A stretch of 64,000 nucleotides of DNA from Cellvibrio sp. UBA7671 (GCA_002483145.1 DLHJ01000005.1:16290-80289); one strand, 5' to 3'; positions 9,997 through 19,633 are shown, counted from the first letter of the stretch. Notes: generated by a model from the letters alone, not told the origin. Program-made: numbers and translations.

Positions 9997-11832
9997 TCAC
10001 TTAGGCGTTAACGCCTGAATAGCGGCCGAAACGTAAACCAAGGGCGCATTCCAGTTAATCGCAATTTCATTACTGGCATAACTGCACCAATTATCCAGAT
10101 AGGATTTGGCCGCGATATTGGATGGATAAGGCACATTGCAACCGGACTTATCCTGCTGCCCAGGCTGCGGGCCACCGGCGATAAAACCGGGAATTGGCTC
10201 CGCAATGCCATCGGCTTCTGATGGGCGATGATGCGGGTGCAGTGTTGCTTTATCGCCATAACCAGTCACGAACGACATATCCGTCGCATTGCGGCCGAGT
10301 ACGTAATCGAGCATCGCCTGAGCGGCATCCAAATATTCACGCTTGCCATTCAAACGATAGCCTTGCACCAACATCATTGCCTGCCCCAGTGCGACTGAGT
10401 TACTGCCCCAGACAAAATCATTTTTCTGCATAGTGACGCGATACGCCGATGCAGACCACACCGCTTGCAAATTGGCAGCGAGGCCATCGATACGGTTGGC
10501 AATTAATTGTTTATCGGCAACTGCGGTTAAATTATCGCGATGATGCGCCAATGAAATCCAACCCAAACTGCGTACATCGCCCCAGGAGGGAACTGTGGCA
10601 AAAGTTTCGGCGGGTTTCATCGCAGTGTAATAAGCGTCTTTTTTGCTGGTGATATACAACTCGGCTGCAGCCCAGGCAAATTCGTCAGCCAGATTGCCAT
10701 CGCCGTACTCACCGGTTTTGACATCATCGGGTTGTTTGTAGGTGACTGCCGGATTGGCAACCGCCCAGCCCCAAGCCGATTCTGCAGCAGCCAGCATTTT
10801 TGCCGACATACCCGGCAATTGGGCTTCATATTGCGCAACGACACGGCTTGCGGTTGCCATTACCGCAGCAAAATCCAACGCGGCTGCCGTCGTTTTTTGC
10901 ACCACATAACGCTCGCTCGTTGCCTGATGCGGCATTACAGTGCCATCAAAATTTTTGTTGGTGAGCTTGTGGTAGACGCCACCATCGTTGGGGTCCTGCA
11001 TGCTCAACATCCACTCCAGATTCCATAAGGTTTCATTGAGCAGATCGGGAAGTGCATCACCACTTTCGGGAATATTTAAATTCTGGTTGTTAAACATTTC
11101 TGGAAAATGTTCGTAAGCCGCAAGCAGCGAATAGGTCGCAATGCCCGAGTTGACGATATATTTGTTGTAATCACCGGCATCGTACCAACCCTTGGGGCTG
11201 GAGATAATGGTGCCAGCAGGGCGAGCTGCACTGGCGGCTGACGGATGTACCAGCACCTGGGTATCTGGGTGGCCGAGTGGACGCGCAAAAATGCCAGCAT
11301 GAGTTGCGAGTAATTCAGCGCTATTGCGGTTGTAATAAAAGGCTTTGATGCTCGCCGCCGTTAATGCGCTGTAGACATCATTGGCGATAGTAAAAGGATA
11401 TGAGTCATTCACACCCTCAACACGCACAAGGTAATCACCCGGCGTTTTTACGCTGGAAAAATCGGCTAGCCTGACGCTTTCTTCCGATGCACTCCAGGTA
11501 GTTGCAGCGCTCAGGTTGCCGCTCAATACTGCTGCGTTGGTCGCAGTATTGATCACTTTAAAAGTAGCCGCGCTGCCCGCTGGAACAACCGCCCATTTGG
11601 CAGACTCGGGTAGAAAACCCAATTGATTGAGCTTGATATTGCCCGCTACTGCGGCGGTAGAACTGGCGGCGGCGCTGCTAATGGCTACCGCAGCAGCAGA
11701 TGATGCAGCCTTGGAACTAGCCGCACTATTACCGCCACTGCCTCCACCACCACTACCGCAACCAAACATGACACCGGTCAGGCCGACAAGCGCCAGCGCC
11801 GACGCCAAACGAGTCGGGATAAATACAGCCAT
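9997..11832 (-). CDS. Glycoside hydrolase family 9 (endo)glucanase, lipoprotein
   Basis: 611 residues; GGAG precedes the ATG by seven bases. A lipobox-like GVMFGCGSG is followed by a Gly/Ser/Ala linker to about residue 65, then an Ig-like CelD_N domain (about 66-150) and the GH9 (alpha/alpha)6 barrel. GWYDAGDYNKY carries the conserved acids Asp218 and Asp221. The general acid is Glu589 in SNEIAINWNAPLVY. GH9 enzymes hydrolyse beta-1,4-glucans. Cell-surface anchoring suggests action on soluble cello- or mixed-linkage oligosaccharides close to the cell. No carbohydrate-binding module is visible. It is probably monocistronic. Confidence 0.93.
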   Translation of the reverse strand: MAVFIPTRLASALALVGLTGVMFGCGSGGGGSGGNSAASSKAASSAAAVAISSAAASSTAAVAGNIKLNQLGFLPESAKWAVVPAGSAATFKVINTATNAAVLSGNLSAATTWSASEESVRLADFSSVKTPGDYLVRVEGVNDSYPFTIANDVYSALTAASIKAFYYNRNSAELLATHAGIFARPLGHPDTQVLVHPSAASAARPAGTIISSPKGWYDAGDYNKYIVNSGIATYSLLAAYEHFPEMFNNQNLNIPESGDALPDLLNETLWNLEWMLSMQDPNDGGVYHKLTNKNFDGTVMPHQATSERYVVQKTTAAALDFAAVMATASRVVAQYEAQLPGMSAKMLAAAESAWGWAVANPAVTYKQPDDVKTGEYGDGNLADEFAWAAAELYITSKKDAYYTAMKPAETFATVPSWGDVRSLGWISLAHHRDNLTAVADKQLIANRIDGLAANLQAVWSASAYRVTMQKNDFVWGSNSVALGQAMMLVQGYRLNGKREYLDAAQAMLDYVLGRNATDMSFVTGYGDKATLHPHHRPSEADGIAEPIPGFIAGGPQPGQQDKSGCNVPYPSNIAAKSYLDNWCSYASNEIAINWNAPLVYVSAAIQALTPK

Positions 11833-11963
11833 TGTGATTCTCCATTGCGTAGTCAGGCCCGGATGAGCCTGTTGTTGTTATGTGTTTGTCGTTATGTTGT
11901 TGAGCTAGAACACCTGGCGAGATTAGTTGATTAGCAGCTAGTCTGCGCACCGTTTTTCGCGAA

Positions 11964-11985
11964 AACCTAAAGTGGAGATTAGGTT
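11964..11985 (-). terminator. Possible terminator after hda
   Basis: A seven-base-pair stem (AACCTAA/TTAGGTT) with a short TT tail lies about 30 bases past the hda stop on the minus strand. An adjoining 12-base palindrome TTTTCGCGAAAA (11954-11965) may instead be an operator for the GH9 gene. Weak evidence. Confidence 0.35.
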
Positions 11986-12016
11986 GAAGAGAGTCTGGAG
12001 GTGAAGCGGAGGGAGA

Positions 12017-12730
12017 TCAAATCGCTAAAACTTTCTTTACAAAAGGAATGGTAAGTTTACGTTGCTCGGCGAGCGAAGCGTGATCGAGCCGCGCCAATTG
12101 CCAAAAGAGTTCGTTAGTGTCGCGCGGCAGACGCTGGATAATGTATTGCGCCACATCGTCACCCAACTCCAAACCGCGAGCGCGGGCGCGCATTTGCAAA
12201 GCTTGCTGTTTGTCTTCGTCGGTCAAGCTGTGTACTTGATAAGTCAGTCCCCACTGCAAACGTGAGCGCAAATCTTCCAGACTTAATGCAAGTTCACGCG
12301 GACTGTGTTCGGCGGCAACCAACAAGCATTTTTCCGCATCGCGCAGGCGGTTGTAGAGATGGAAAATCGCCAGTTCCCAATCGGCTCGGCCAGCAATCGT
12401 TGGCAAGCAATCCAGGCACACTAGATCAACCATCTCCAAACCGGTAAACAGGTCGTCGGGCGCATAACCCACCAGATCACGCAGCGGCAGATACTGAACA
12501 GATAAACCCATCTCCTGCGCCTGGTGACAAGCGGCCTGCAATAGATGCGTCAACCCGCAACCAGGTGCACCCCACAAATAGATGAACGACTCACCACTGC
12601 CGTCCAATTGGTCGCGTAACCCCTTTACTACCATCGCGTTGTGAGAATGGGCAGGCGCATAAAAATTCTCGAAGGTTGCGTCATCGTTCAGATTGACGCT
12701 GAGTGACAACTGCTGGGGCAAGTTAACCAT
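12017..12730 (-). CDS. hda: DnaA regulatory inactivator Hda
   Basis: 237 residues from the ATG at 12730; the longer TTG start at 12745 would overlap the upstream gene and adds nothing conserved. The clamp-binding motif Q7-L-S-L sits at the N-terminus as in E. coli Hda. A nucleotide loop WGAPGCGLTH (about 53-62) is followed by a DnaA-like AAA+ core (LVCLDCL, WELAIFHLYNRLRD) and the C-terminal RKLTIPFVKKVL. With the sliding clamp, Hda stimulates hydrolysis of ATP-DnaA and so limits initiation of replication. It starts two bases after the DUF2066 stop. Confidence 0.93.
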   Translation of the reverse strand: MVNLPQQLSLSVNLNDDATFENFYAPAHSHNAMVVKGLRDQLDGSGESFIYLWGAPGCGLTHLLQAACHQAQEMGLSVQYLPLRDLVGYAPDDLFTGLEMVDLVCLDCLPTIAGRADWELAIFHLYNRLRDAEKCLLVAAEHSPRELALSLEDLRSRLQWGLTYQVHSLTDEDKQQALQMRARARGLELGDDVAQYIIQRLPRDTNELFWQLARLDHASLAEQRKLTIPFVKKVLAI

Positions 12731-12732
12731 AA

Positions 12733-14133
12733 CTACTTCTGCCAAACGTATATCAAAGGGTTCTCAGCGGTGCCGCCATAAACAGGCGCTTGCACCTGTG
12801 ATGCAGGGGTGACACCGGGAATCTGCTCATTAGCCAGTGCCTGATCCAACTCCGCCATCACCTCAGCATCAAGGCTCGGATCGTTGATAACGGCTGGATC
12901 ATTGACACCACCAGGAGTTTGGTCAGCTACTACCGCGCCCGTAGGTGTATCCACCAAAGTGTCCGATTGCAGCGGCGCCAACCGGCGCCCGAGTGCCAGC
13001 GTACTCATCAATAACTTCACATCGCCTTCGGTTGTCAGGCGCACCAATATACCTTCCGCGTTGACCTTCACTACTTCCATACGCTGCACCATCGCCAGTT
13101 CATCCAAGTAGGCTTGCGCCTGTTTGAACTCGCCAAAACTAGTGATATTGCCAATGCGCAACACGATGGTTTGCGGCCCCTGATTGGTGGGCATGATGGC
13201 GTATTGGTTGGCGAAATAATCGGCGGCATGGTCGATCGCCGAGACAAACAGGCCTTTTACTTCCGGTGTCTCATCGACAAATGATTGATCGTTGCTGGCG
13301 TGGAGCAACTGCCAATCGCCAAGCCATGGGCCTTGAATAACAGGAGCAGAAGCTACGTCAGTCATGCCATCTACCACCACTGAACTTGCTGCTGATGAAG
13401 ATGCAAGGCTGCTCACTGCTATCGCTTCGCTCGGCGTTTCAGCCGCTAATGGATCAACCACTACCGCCGGGGGAATTGGCCCAAGACTGTAAGGGGTGTA
13501 GCGACCAATCAAAATCGCATCGGCTCTATAGCGAAGCGAAGCGGTTTTGATTTTTTCGATATCCAGAGCCCAGAGATCATCAGCCGTAAGCGAGAGGCTA
13601 TCTTCCAAATCCATCTTAGGGAAACTGAGCGGCAAACCGCGATACTGCGCCTGCAACTGCATCGCCTGCAGATCAGCTATGTCTGGCACTAGACGCAAAC
13701 CCGTCGGGTCTTTTGCGACCAACCACACCAATACTTTCGGGCGAGTTGCAGGCCAGAGCGGCAGCTGCGAATCGCGCAACAGCTTTTCAATCGCCTGGGG
13801 TTCGTAGTTCAACTGCAATCCTACGGCCGGGAATGTTTTGCCATCGGCAGTGATTTTTTCCGATGAAGATTTATAAGTGAAACCGAACAGGTAATTCTGT
13901 GCACCGGGTTGGGCGGCTTTTATGGCGGGGTGATCCAGTGCGCTGCGCTGGCCGGATACACGCACAACAACTTCACCGAAAGTCGCACGGGCGGCAGCAT
14001 TTCGCTCGTTCTCAGACTGGGTTTTGACCAGCGTATCGGCGCGATAAATATCGACTTTTTGTCCAGCGGATGCTGCGCTTGCAAGCGCAACAATCAAGGA
14101 AGAAACCAGCAGACGTAGATGCAGGAAACGCAA
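12733..14133 (-). CDS. DUF2066 domain-containing secreted protein
   Basis: 466 residues with a clear signal peptide (LVSSLIVALASAASAG). The first half matches the DUF2066 pattern: VDIYRADTLVKTQSENERN, then GEVVVRVSGQ and a region around PKVLVWLVAKD. A Ser/Ala-rich patch lies near residue 250 and an acidic, proline-containing tail at the end. Function is unknown. Family members are regularly encoded next to hda and purM in pseudomonads, as here. Confidence 0.8.
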   Translation of the reverse strand: MRFLHLRLLVSSLIVALASAASAGQKVDIYRADTLVKTQSENERNAAARATFGEVVVRVSGQRSALDHPAIKAAQPGAQNYLFGFTYKSSSEKITADGKTFPAVGLQLNYEPQAIEKLLRDSQLPLWPATRPKVLVWLVAKDPTGLRLVPDIADLQAMQLQAQYRGLPLSFPKMDLEDSLSLTADDLWALDIEKIKTASLRYRADAILIGRYTPYSLGPIPPAVVVDPLAAETPSEAIAVSSLASSSAASSVVVDGMTDVASAPVIQGPWLGDWQLLHASNDQSFVDETPEVKGLFVSAIDHAADYFANQYAIMPTNQGPQTIVLRIGNITSFGEFKQAQAYLDELAMVQRMEVVKVNAEGILVRLTTEGDVKLLMSTLALGRRLAPLQSDTLVDTPTGAVVADQTPGGVNDPAVINDPSLDAEVMAELDQALANEQIPGVTPASQVQAPVYGGTAENPLIYVWQK

Positions 14134-14311
14134 CAGGAATTACCTCTAAATGCAGTCAGCAACAAGCAGGGAGGCGGCATTGTAACAGGCTTAAACAAGC
14201 ATGCGGCAGACCCAATTGAGGAAGCATTCACCAAAAATGTCTGATTCCAATAGCCACCGGCCCAGTGAGATTAGAATAACTTGCTCAGCCGCAGTGCTTT
14301 GGCCTGCAAGC

Positions 14312-14346
14312 GCCGCCATAAGCTGTTAGAATGGCGGCCTTTTTTT
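14312..14346 (+). promoter_or_regulatory. Terminator-like hairpin in the purM leader (possible attenuator)
   Basis: On the + strand, GCCGCCAT (14312-14319) pairs perfectly with ATGGCGGC (14331-14338), followed by C and seven T residues. It lies 37 bases before the purM start. The gene upstream (DUF2066) points away, so no + strand gene needs termination here. It could be a purM attenuator. Alternatively the loop sequence TAGAAT may be a promoter -10 element inside an operator-like dyad. Confidence 0.55.
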
Positions 14347-14383
14347 GAACCAGTCCAACTGCCAGAGCTGTGAGCCCTTTCCT

Positions 14384-15439
14384 ATGAGCCAAAACCAAAC
14401 CCCTACCACATCCCTTAGCTACAAAGATGCAGGCGTTGATATTGAAGCTGGCGATGCGCTGGTCGAGCGTATCAAAAGCGTCGCCAAACGCACCCGTCGC
14501 CCCGAGGTAATGGCCGGTTTGGGCGGTTTTGCAGCACTTTGTGAAATCCCCGAAGGCTATCGCCAACCGGTATTGGTATCTGGCACCGACGGTGTAGGAA
14601 CCAAACTGCGTCTGGCAATGAATCTGCAAAAGCACGACACCATAGGTATCGATCTGGTGGCAATGTGCGTTAACGATTTGGTGGTCACCGGCGCTGAGCC
14701 GCTGTTCTTCCTCGATTACTACGCCACTGGAAAACTCAATGTGGATGTCGCTGCCGCCGTAGTATCCGGCATCGGCGATGGCTGCGAATTGTCCGGCTGT
14801 TCATTGGTTGGCGGCGAAACCGCAGAAATGCCCGGCATGTACGAAGGCGAAGACTACGACCTCGCCGGTTTCTGTGTTGGTGTCGTTGAGAAATCCGAAA
14901 TTATCGATGGCAGCAAAGTGCAGGCAGGCGACGCTTTGATCGCCCTCACCTCCAGCGGCCCTCACTCCAATGGCTATTCGTTGATCCGCAAAATTATCGA
15001 TGTCACCAAGGCCGACCTGAATCAGGATTGCGGCGGCAAACCACTAGCCAATGCGCTGATGGAGCCAACCCGTATCTACGTTAAATCGGTGCTAAAGCTG
15101 ATCAAAGAATCGCAAGTCAACGCCATGGCACACATCACCGGCGGCGGTCTGACCGAAAATATCCCACGCGTATTGCCGGACGATTGCAAAGCAGTCATCG
15201 ACACCAAAAGCTGGGCATTTCCACCCGTATTCCAATGGTTGCAACGCGGCGGCAATGTGGATATCCGCGAAATGTACCGCACCTTTAACTGCGGTGTAGG
15301 CATGGTGATTGCGGTTCCGGCGAGTGAGAAAGATAACGCACTGAACATTCTGCGCGCAGCGGGTGAAAACGCCTTTGTGATTGGTTCAATTGCCAAAGCC
15401 ACTGGCGACGAACACCAAGTTGAACTGCAAGGCCTCTGA
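14384..15439 (+). CDS. purM: Phosphoribosylformylglycinamidine cyclo-ligase
   Basis: 351 residues from the ATG at 14384; a longer version would begin at a TTG inside the T-run of the hairpin. It has the AIR synthase signatures [13 protein letters not shown] near the N-terminus, [20 protein letters not shown] and [12 protein letters not shown]. PurM closes the imidazole ring in purine synthesis (FGAM plus ATP to AIR) in the cytoplasm. purN begins five bases after its stop, so the two are cotranscribed. Confidence 0.97.
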   Translation: MSQNQTPTTSLSYKDAGVDIEAGDALVERIKSVAKRTRRPEVMAGLGGFAALCEIPEGYRQPVLVSGTDGVGTKLRLAMNLQKHDTIGIDLVAMCVNDLVVTGAEPLFFLDYYATGKLNVDVAAAVVSGIGDGCELSGCSLVGGETAEMPGMYEGEDYDLAGFCVGVVEKSEIIDGSKVQAGDALIALTSSGPHSNGYSLIRKIIDVTKADLNQDCGGKPLANALMEPTRIYVKSVLKLIKESQVNAMAHITGGGLTENIPRVLPDDCKAVIDTKSWAFPPVFQWLQRGGNVDIREMYRTFNCGVGMVIAVPASEKDNALNILRAAGENAFVIGSIAKATGDEHQVELQGL

Positions 15440-15444
15440 TACGC

Positions 15445-16116
15445 ATGTCATCTACTGAAGTAAAAACCTTGCGGGTTGTTGTCCTTATCTCCGGTAGCGG
15501 TAGCAACCTGCAAGCCTTGATCGATGGTGTCGCCAATGGCGACCTCCCCATCGAAATAGCCGCCGTAATCAGCAATCGCCCTGACGTTTTGGGGTTGACC
15601 CGCGCGACCAACGCGGGCATACCAACAGCAGTACTGGATCATAAAGGTTTTGCCAGCCGCGAGGCTTTTGATCAGGAATTGATGCGCACCATTGATGCTT
15701 ACAACCCTGGCTTAGTCGTACTCGCTGGGTTCATGCGCATCCTAACGGCCGAATTTACCCAGCATTATCTGGGCAGAATGATCAACATTCACCCCTCGCT
15801 GCTACCCAAGTTTCAAGGGCTACACACACATCAGCGCGCTATTGATGCCGGTGAAAGCCACCACGGTGTTACCGTACATTTTGTCACTGCAGAATTGGAT
15901 GGCGGCCCGGCAATTGTGCAAGCGTTGGTGCCTGTATTGGCTAGCGATGATGCCAGCCTGCTTGCCAAACGTGTGCAACGCCAGGAACATGTGATTTATC
16001 CATTGGCAGTAAAATGGTTCGCGCAAGGCGATTTGAAAATGCAGGACGGCAAAGCTGAGTTAAAAGGTGAACTTTTGCCTGCTTGCGGTTATCAAATTGA
16101 GGCCAATGAGCCCTAA
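15445..16116 (+). CDS. purN: Phosphoribosylglycinamide formyltransferase
   Basis: 223 residues. The N-terminal VLISGSGSNLQALID matches the PurN substrate-binding loop. The catalytic segment INIHPSLLPKFQGLHTHQRAI contains the conserved Asn-His, and VHFVTAELDGGPAI supplies the later Asp. It transfers a formyl group from 10-formyl-tetrahydrofolate to GAR, step three of purine synthesis. It is the second gene of the purM operon and is followed after 11 bases by a DUF3108 gene. Confidence 0.96.
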   Translation: MSSTEVKTLRVVVLISGSGSNLQALIDGVANGDLPIEIAAVISNRPDVLGLTRATNAGIPTAVLDHKGFASREAFDQELMRTIDAYNPGLVVLAGFMRILTAEFTQHYLGRMINIHPSLLPKFQGLHTHQRAIDAGESHHGVTVHFVTAELDGGPAIVQALVPVLASDDASLLAKRVQRQEHVIYPLAVKWFAQGDLKMQDGKAELKGELLPACGYQIEANEP

Positions 16117-16127
16117 AAGGAACGTCC

Positions 16128-16841
16128 ATGTTAAGCCTTCGCGTCAGCGTCTTTTTTATCCTTGCCTTGTTTACATCTTTAGCAAGCGCAGCAAATGCCC
16201 CCAAGACATTTGACAATCAGTACAAAGCCAAACTCTACGGATTTAATATCACCGTCAATAACCGCTTAACCAAAACAGCAGAAAACCAATACGATCTATT
16301 ATTCAAAGCCGAGTCATTTATCGGCAGCATAACTGAACAGAGCAAGATGCAATGGAACCCGGCGCAGCAAACCGTCAGCCCGCTCCACTATAGTTATGCG
16401 AGGCGCGGCTTAAGCAAAGACCGCACGGCCGAATTATCGTTTGATTGGAAAAACAAAAGCGTCACTAACAACGTGCAGAAAACAAGTTGGCAAATGGATA
16501 TCGCACAAAAAGTGCAAGACAAATTGAGTTACCAAATCCAAATGCAGCAGGATCTACTCAATGGCCAGAAAAACTTTACTTACCAAATTGCCGATGGCGG
16601 CCGTCTGAAAGAATATAAATTCATGACCGTTGGTGAAGAAATGTTGGACACCCCTTTAGGGAAAGTGAACACCATTAAAGTAAAACGCAGTCGCGAAAAT
16701 GACGAGCGTGTGACTTACGCCTGGCTTGCAAAAGATTGGAATTATCTGCTGGTACGATTACAGCAAGAAGAAAAAGGGGAAGCCTATACAATTTATATTC
16801 ATAAGGCGACCCTGGATGGCAAGGCCATCGAAAAATTTTAA
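16128..16841 (+). CDS. DUF3108 domain-containing periplasmic protein
   Basis: 237 residues with a signal peptide (VSVFFILALFTSLASAAN). The mature chain is beta-rich and fits DUF3108: YKAKLYGFNITVNN at the start and a DTPLGKVNTIKVKRSRENDE segment in the C-terminal third. Function is unknown. It follows purN in the same direction, as in pseudomonads, and may be cotranscribed with it. Confidence 0.75.
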   Translation: MLSLRVSVFFILALFTSLASAANAPKTFDNQYKAKLYGFNITVNNRLTKTAENQYDLLFKAESFIGSITEQSKMQWNPAQQTVSPLHYSYARRGLSKDRTAELSFDWKNKSVTNNVQKTSWQMDIAQKVQDKLSYQIQMQQDLLNGQKNFTYQIADGGRLKEYKFMTVGEEMLDTPLGKVNTIKVKRSRENDERVTYAWLAKDWNYLLVRLQQEEKGEAYTIYIHKATLDGKAIEKF

Positions 16842-16923
16842 TCTCGTAACAGTTAGACTGTATTAATTTGATTTATTTAATTCTATTCAACTAAACCTAT
16901 TCACTCAAATCAAAAGGCTCTTT

Positions 16924-17409
16924 ATGAACATCTCTGAAAATTGCGTTGCCAGCTTTCACTACACACTGACTGATGGCACTGGCAAAGTGCTCGATTCTTC
17001 CGAGGGCCACGAGCCACTGTCATACCTTCACGGTGCTGGCAATATTATTCCCGGCCTGGAAGATGCGTTGGTAGGCAAAGTAGTCGGCGACAAACTGAAT
17101 GTATCTGTAAATGCTGCAGAAGCTTACGGCTTGCGCGATGACAGCCTGGTACAAGAATTGCCATCAAACATGTTCTCCGGTATCGATAACATCGAAGTCG
17201 GTATGGAATTCCACGCTGAAACTGAACAAGGTTTGCAGGTTGTTACTGTCACCAAAGTAGAAGGCGACCAAGTCACTATCGACGGCAACCACCCGTTGGC
17301 CGGTGTTGACCTGACCTTTGATGTGGAAATTACCGAAGTACGCGCAGCGACCGAAGAAGAATTGAATCACGGTCACGCTCACGGTGCCGGTGGCCATCAC
17401 CACCACTAA
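16924..17409 (+). CDS. slyD: SlyD-like FKBP-type peptidyl-prolyl isomerase
   Basis: 161 residues. An FKBP core (YTLTDGTGKVLDSS, LHGAGNIIPGLEDALVGK) is interrupted by an insert-in-flap chaperone domain, the SlyD arrangement. The C-terminus is a short His-rich tail, HGHAHGAGGHHHH, that should bind Ni or other metals. SlyD enzymes catalyse prolyl isomerisation, hold unfolded proteins and supply nickel to metalloenzymes in the cytoplasm. An intrinsic terminator follows directly. Confidence 0.9.
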   Translation: MNISENCVASFHYTLTDGTGKVLDSSEGHEPLSYLHGAGNIIPGLEDALVGKVVGDKLNVSVNAAEAYGLRDDSLVQELPSNMFSGIDNIEVGMEFHAETEQGLQVVTVTKVEGDQVTIDGNHPLAGVDLTFDVEITEVRAATEEELNHGHAHGAGGHHHH

Positions 17410-17424
17410 GCCTAGTGATGAAAT

Positions 17425-17468
17425 AAAAAAGGCTCCCCCTGTGTTTCACTTCAGAGGGAGCCTTTTTT
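17425..17468. terminator. Bidirectional terminator after slyD
   Basis: The stem AAAAAAGGCTCCC/GGGAGCCTTTTTT with an 18-base loop has T-runs on both strands. It lies between convergent slyD and the minus-strand unit ending at 17500, and so serves both. Confidence 0.88.
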
Positions 17469-17499
17469 ATAGCTATAGCAACAACACTTTTGTTACGAA

Positions 17500-17685
17500 T
17501 TATTTTAATTCCACTTTTTGCTCACCGCAGCGACTGCATTTATAGATAGTCACCAGCTTGCCCTGTTTTACATCAAACTGTTTTTCCTTTACCACTTCCC
17601 ACTTATGAAAACCGCTGCGGCATAAGGTTTTGCCTTTGTGTTTGTCAAAAGGGCTTGGCTTTTTAAATTTGATTACATCACCCAT
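17500..17685 (-). CDS. Small zinc-site protein, unknown function
   Basis: 61 residues. I do not recognise a named family. It has a basic N-terminus and four potential metal ligands: Cys22 and His27 (C-x4-H) in LCRSGFHKW, and Cys50 and Cys53 (C-x2-C) in YKCSRCGEQK. Spacing suggests a single zinc-ribbon-like fold. It follows the BaiN-like gene by 19 bases on the same strand, and the terminator lies just beyond it. Confidence 0.7.
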   Translation of the reverse strand: MGDVIKFKKPSPFDKHKGKTLCRSGFHKWEVVKEKQFDVKQGKLVTIYKCSRCGEQKVELK

Positions 17686-17704
17686 AACCTAGCGCACTCG
17701 CTTA

Positions 17705-18931
17705 TTAAACATACGCAGCCGCCGCCGCACCAGACGCCCAAGCCCACTGAAAATTAAAACCGCCCAAATGGCCTGTCACATCAACAACTTCACCGATAAA
17801 AAATAACCCCGGCTGCGTTTTTGCCTCCATGGTTTTGGAGGAAAGATGATGGGTATCCACTCCGCCCAAGGTAACCTCAGCCGTGCGATAACCTTCCGTT
17901 CCGGCAGGCATGATTTTCCATTCGTGGAATTGTGCTGCAATGAGCTGCAACTCCGCATGCGTATATTGATTGATCGGGCGATTGCCATTCCACTGCGCAC
18001 CCCAGTAATCACATAAGCACTGAGCAATATTTTTGGTGAGCAACTCACCCACCATAGTCGTAAGCAAAACCTTGGGGCGCACTTTTTGCTGTTCAGTTAA
18101 AAAATCAAATAAATGCAAATGAGGTAACAAATTTATTTCCAACTCTTTACCCGGCTGCCAATAGGACGATATCTGCAACATGGCGGGACCACTAAACCCG
18201 CGATGGGTAAAGAGCATAGCTTCCGAAAAACTCACCTGCCCGCTTGCGGTTTCGCAACTCACACTGACATCGAGCGCATTACCAACGCAGGGCGAAAATA
18301 CTGCGAGCTGCGCAGGTGAAAGCGTAAAAGGAACCAAACCTGCAGTGCGCGGCTTTAACGGCAAACCAAATTGTTCCGCCAATTCATAACCCGCACCCGT
18401 CGCCCCCATAGTGGGAATCGAAAGACCACCCGTCGCCACCACCAGAGATTCGCAATAAATCGTACCCTGCGAGGTTTTGACTTTATAGCGCATCGGCAAA
18501 TCGCTTTCGGGCAATGACGCAACCTGCTCAATATCGCAAAGCGTGTAGATATCAGCACCCGCTTGTGCGCACTCATCAAGCAGCATCGACAAAATATCTT
18601 GCGCTTTATTATCGCAAAATAATTGCCCGAGCTTTTTTTCGTGATAGGGAATGTGATGTTTTTGCACCAGCGCGATGAAATCCCACTGGGTGTAACGCGC
18701 GAGCGCTGATTTGCAAAAGTGGGCATTGTCCGAGAGATAGTTTTTCGGCAGCACTTCCATATTGGTGAAGTTGCAGCGGCCGCCACCGGACATCAGAATT
18801 TTTTTGCCAACTTTATTGGCATGGTCGATAACGACCACCGCGCGGCCACGTGCACCCGCCATAGCAGCACACATTAAACCAGCCGCACCGGCACCAACAA
18901 TTAATACCTGTGTTTGGGAAGGGAGAGCCAT
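17705..18931 (-). CDS. BaiN/HI0933-like FAD-dependent oxidoreductase
   Basis: 408 residues from the ATG at 18931, which puts the FAD motif VLIVGAGAAGLMCA near the N-terminus; a GTG at 18964 would add 11 residues. Family-specific segments are GKKILMSGGGRCNFTN, GLSIPTMGATGAGYELAEQFG, and at the C-terminus GGVDTHHLSSKTMEAK and GEVVDVTGHLGGFNFQWAW. HI0933/YhiN family proteins are soluble flavoproteins of mostly unknown substrate; the BaiN branch acts on steroids. It lies downstream of dcd. Confidence 0.88.
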   Translation of the reverse strand: MALPSQTQVLIVGAGAAGLMCAAMAGARGRAVVVIDHANKVGKKILMSGGGRCNFTNMEVLPKNYLSDNAHFCKSALARYTQWDFIALVQKHHIPYHEKKLGQLFCDNKAQDILSMLLDECAQAGADIYTLCDIEQVASLPESDLPMRYKVKTSQGTIYCESLVVATGGLSIPTMGATGAGYELAEQFGLPLKPRTAGLVPFTLSPAQLAVFSPCVGNALDVSVSCETASGQVSFSEAMLFTHRGFSGPAMLQISSYWQPGKELEINLLPHLHLFDFLTEQQKVRPKVLLTTMVGELLTKNIAQCLCDYWGAQWNGNRPINQYTHAELQLIAAQFHEWKIMPAGTEGYRTAEVTLGGVDTHHLSSKTMEAKTQPGLFFIGEVVDVTGHLGGFNFQWAWASGAAAAAYV

Positions 18932-18988
18932 AACGGTGAACACTGCAGAGCTGGTGCGCGGCACCAGCAGAAAATTATGTGCACGGCA

Positions 18989-19558
18989 TTAGGTGCGCGG
19001 CAAAGTCACGCCGCGCTGCCCTTGATATTTTCCACCGCGATCTTTGTACGAGGTTTCGCAAATCTCATCGGATTCAAAAAACAACATTTGCGCAACACCT
19101 TCATTGGCATAAATTTTTGCAGGCAGTGGTGTAGTGTTGGAGAACTCCAGTGTCACATGGCCTTCCCACTCTGGCTCCAGCGGCGTTACGTTAACGATAA
19201 TCCCGCAGCGCGCGTAAGTGGATTTCCCCAAACATACCGTCAAAATACTGCGCGGGATACGGAAGTATTCAACGGTGCGGGCAAGTGCAAAAGAGTTGGG
19301 CGGAATAATGCAGACATCACTTTTAATATCGACAAAACTTTTTTCATCAAAGTTTTTAGGATCGACAACGGTGGAGTGGACATTGGTGAAAATTTTAAAT
19401 TCATCCGCGCAGCGAACATCGTAACCGTAGCTGGATGTACCGTAAGACACTATGCGCTGACCGGCGGCATCATAACGAATCTGACCCGGCTCAAAAGGTT
19501 CGATCATGCCGTGCTCTTCAGCCATACGGCGCATCCATTTATCGGATTTGATGCTCAT
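18989..19558 (-). CDS. dcd: dCTP deaminase
   Basis: 189 residues. Active-site segments are [24 protein letters not shown], here split as [10 protein letters not shown] and [15 protein letters not shown] with the catalytic Glu, and the C-terminal [13 protein letters not shown] that closes over the nucleotide. The enzyme deaminates dCTP to dUTP and feeds dTMP synthesis. A perfect eight-base-pair hairpin (GCTGGTGC/GCACCAGC, 18950-18968) follows without a T-run. Confidence 0.95.
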   Translation of the reverse strand: MSIKSDKWMRRMAEEHGMIEPFEPGQIRYDAAGQRIVSYGTSSYGYDVRCADEFKIFTNVHSTVVDPKNFDEKSFVDIKSDVCIIPPNSFALARTVEYFRIPRSILTVCLGKSTYARCGIIVNVTPLEPEWEGHVTLEFSNTTPLPAKIYANEGVAQMLFFESDEICETSYKDRGGKYQGQRGVTLPRT

Positions 19559-19633
19559 AGTTGCTCCACTGCTAAATAGTTAAACGGCGCGCATCATAGC
19601 CTTTTTCAGGGTAGAAAAACACCGGCCTACCGG

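Noticed and set aside
18950..18968. Terminator between dcd and the BaiN-like gene
   Set aside because: The GCTGGTGC/GCACCAGC hairpin is perfect but has no T-run on either strand and the two genes may be cotranscribed.
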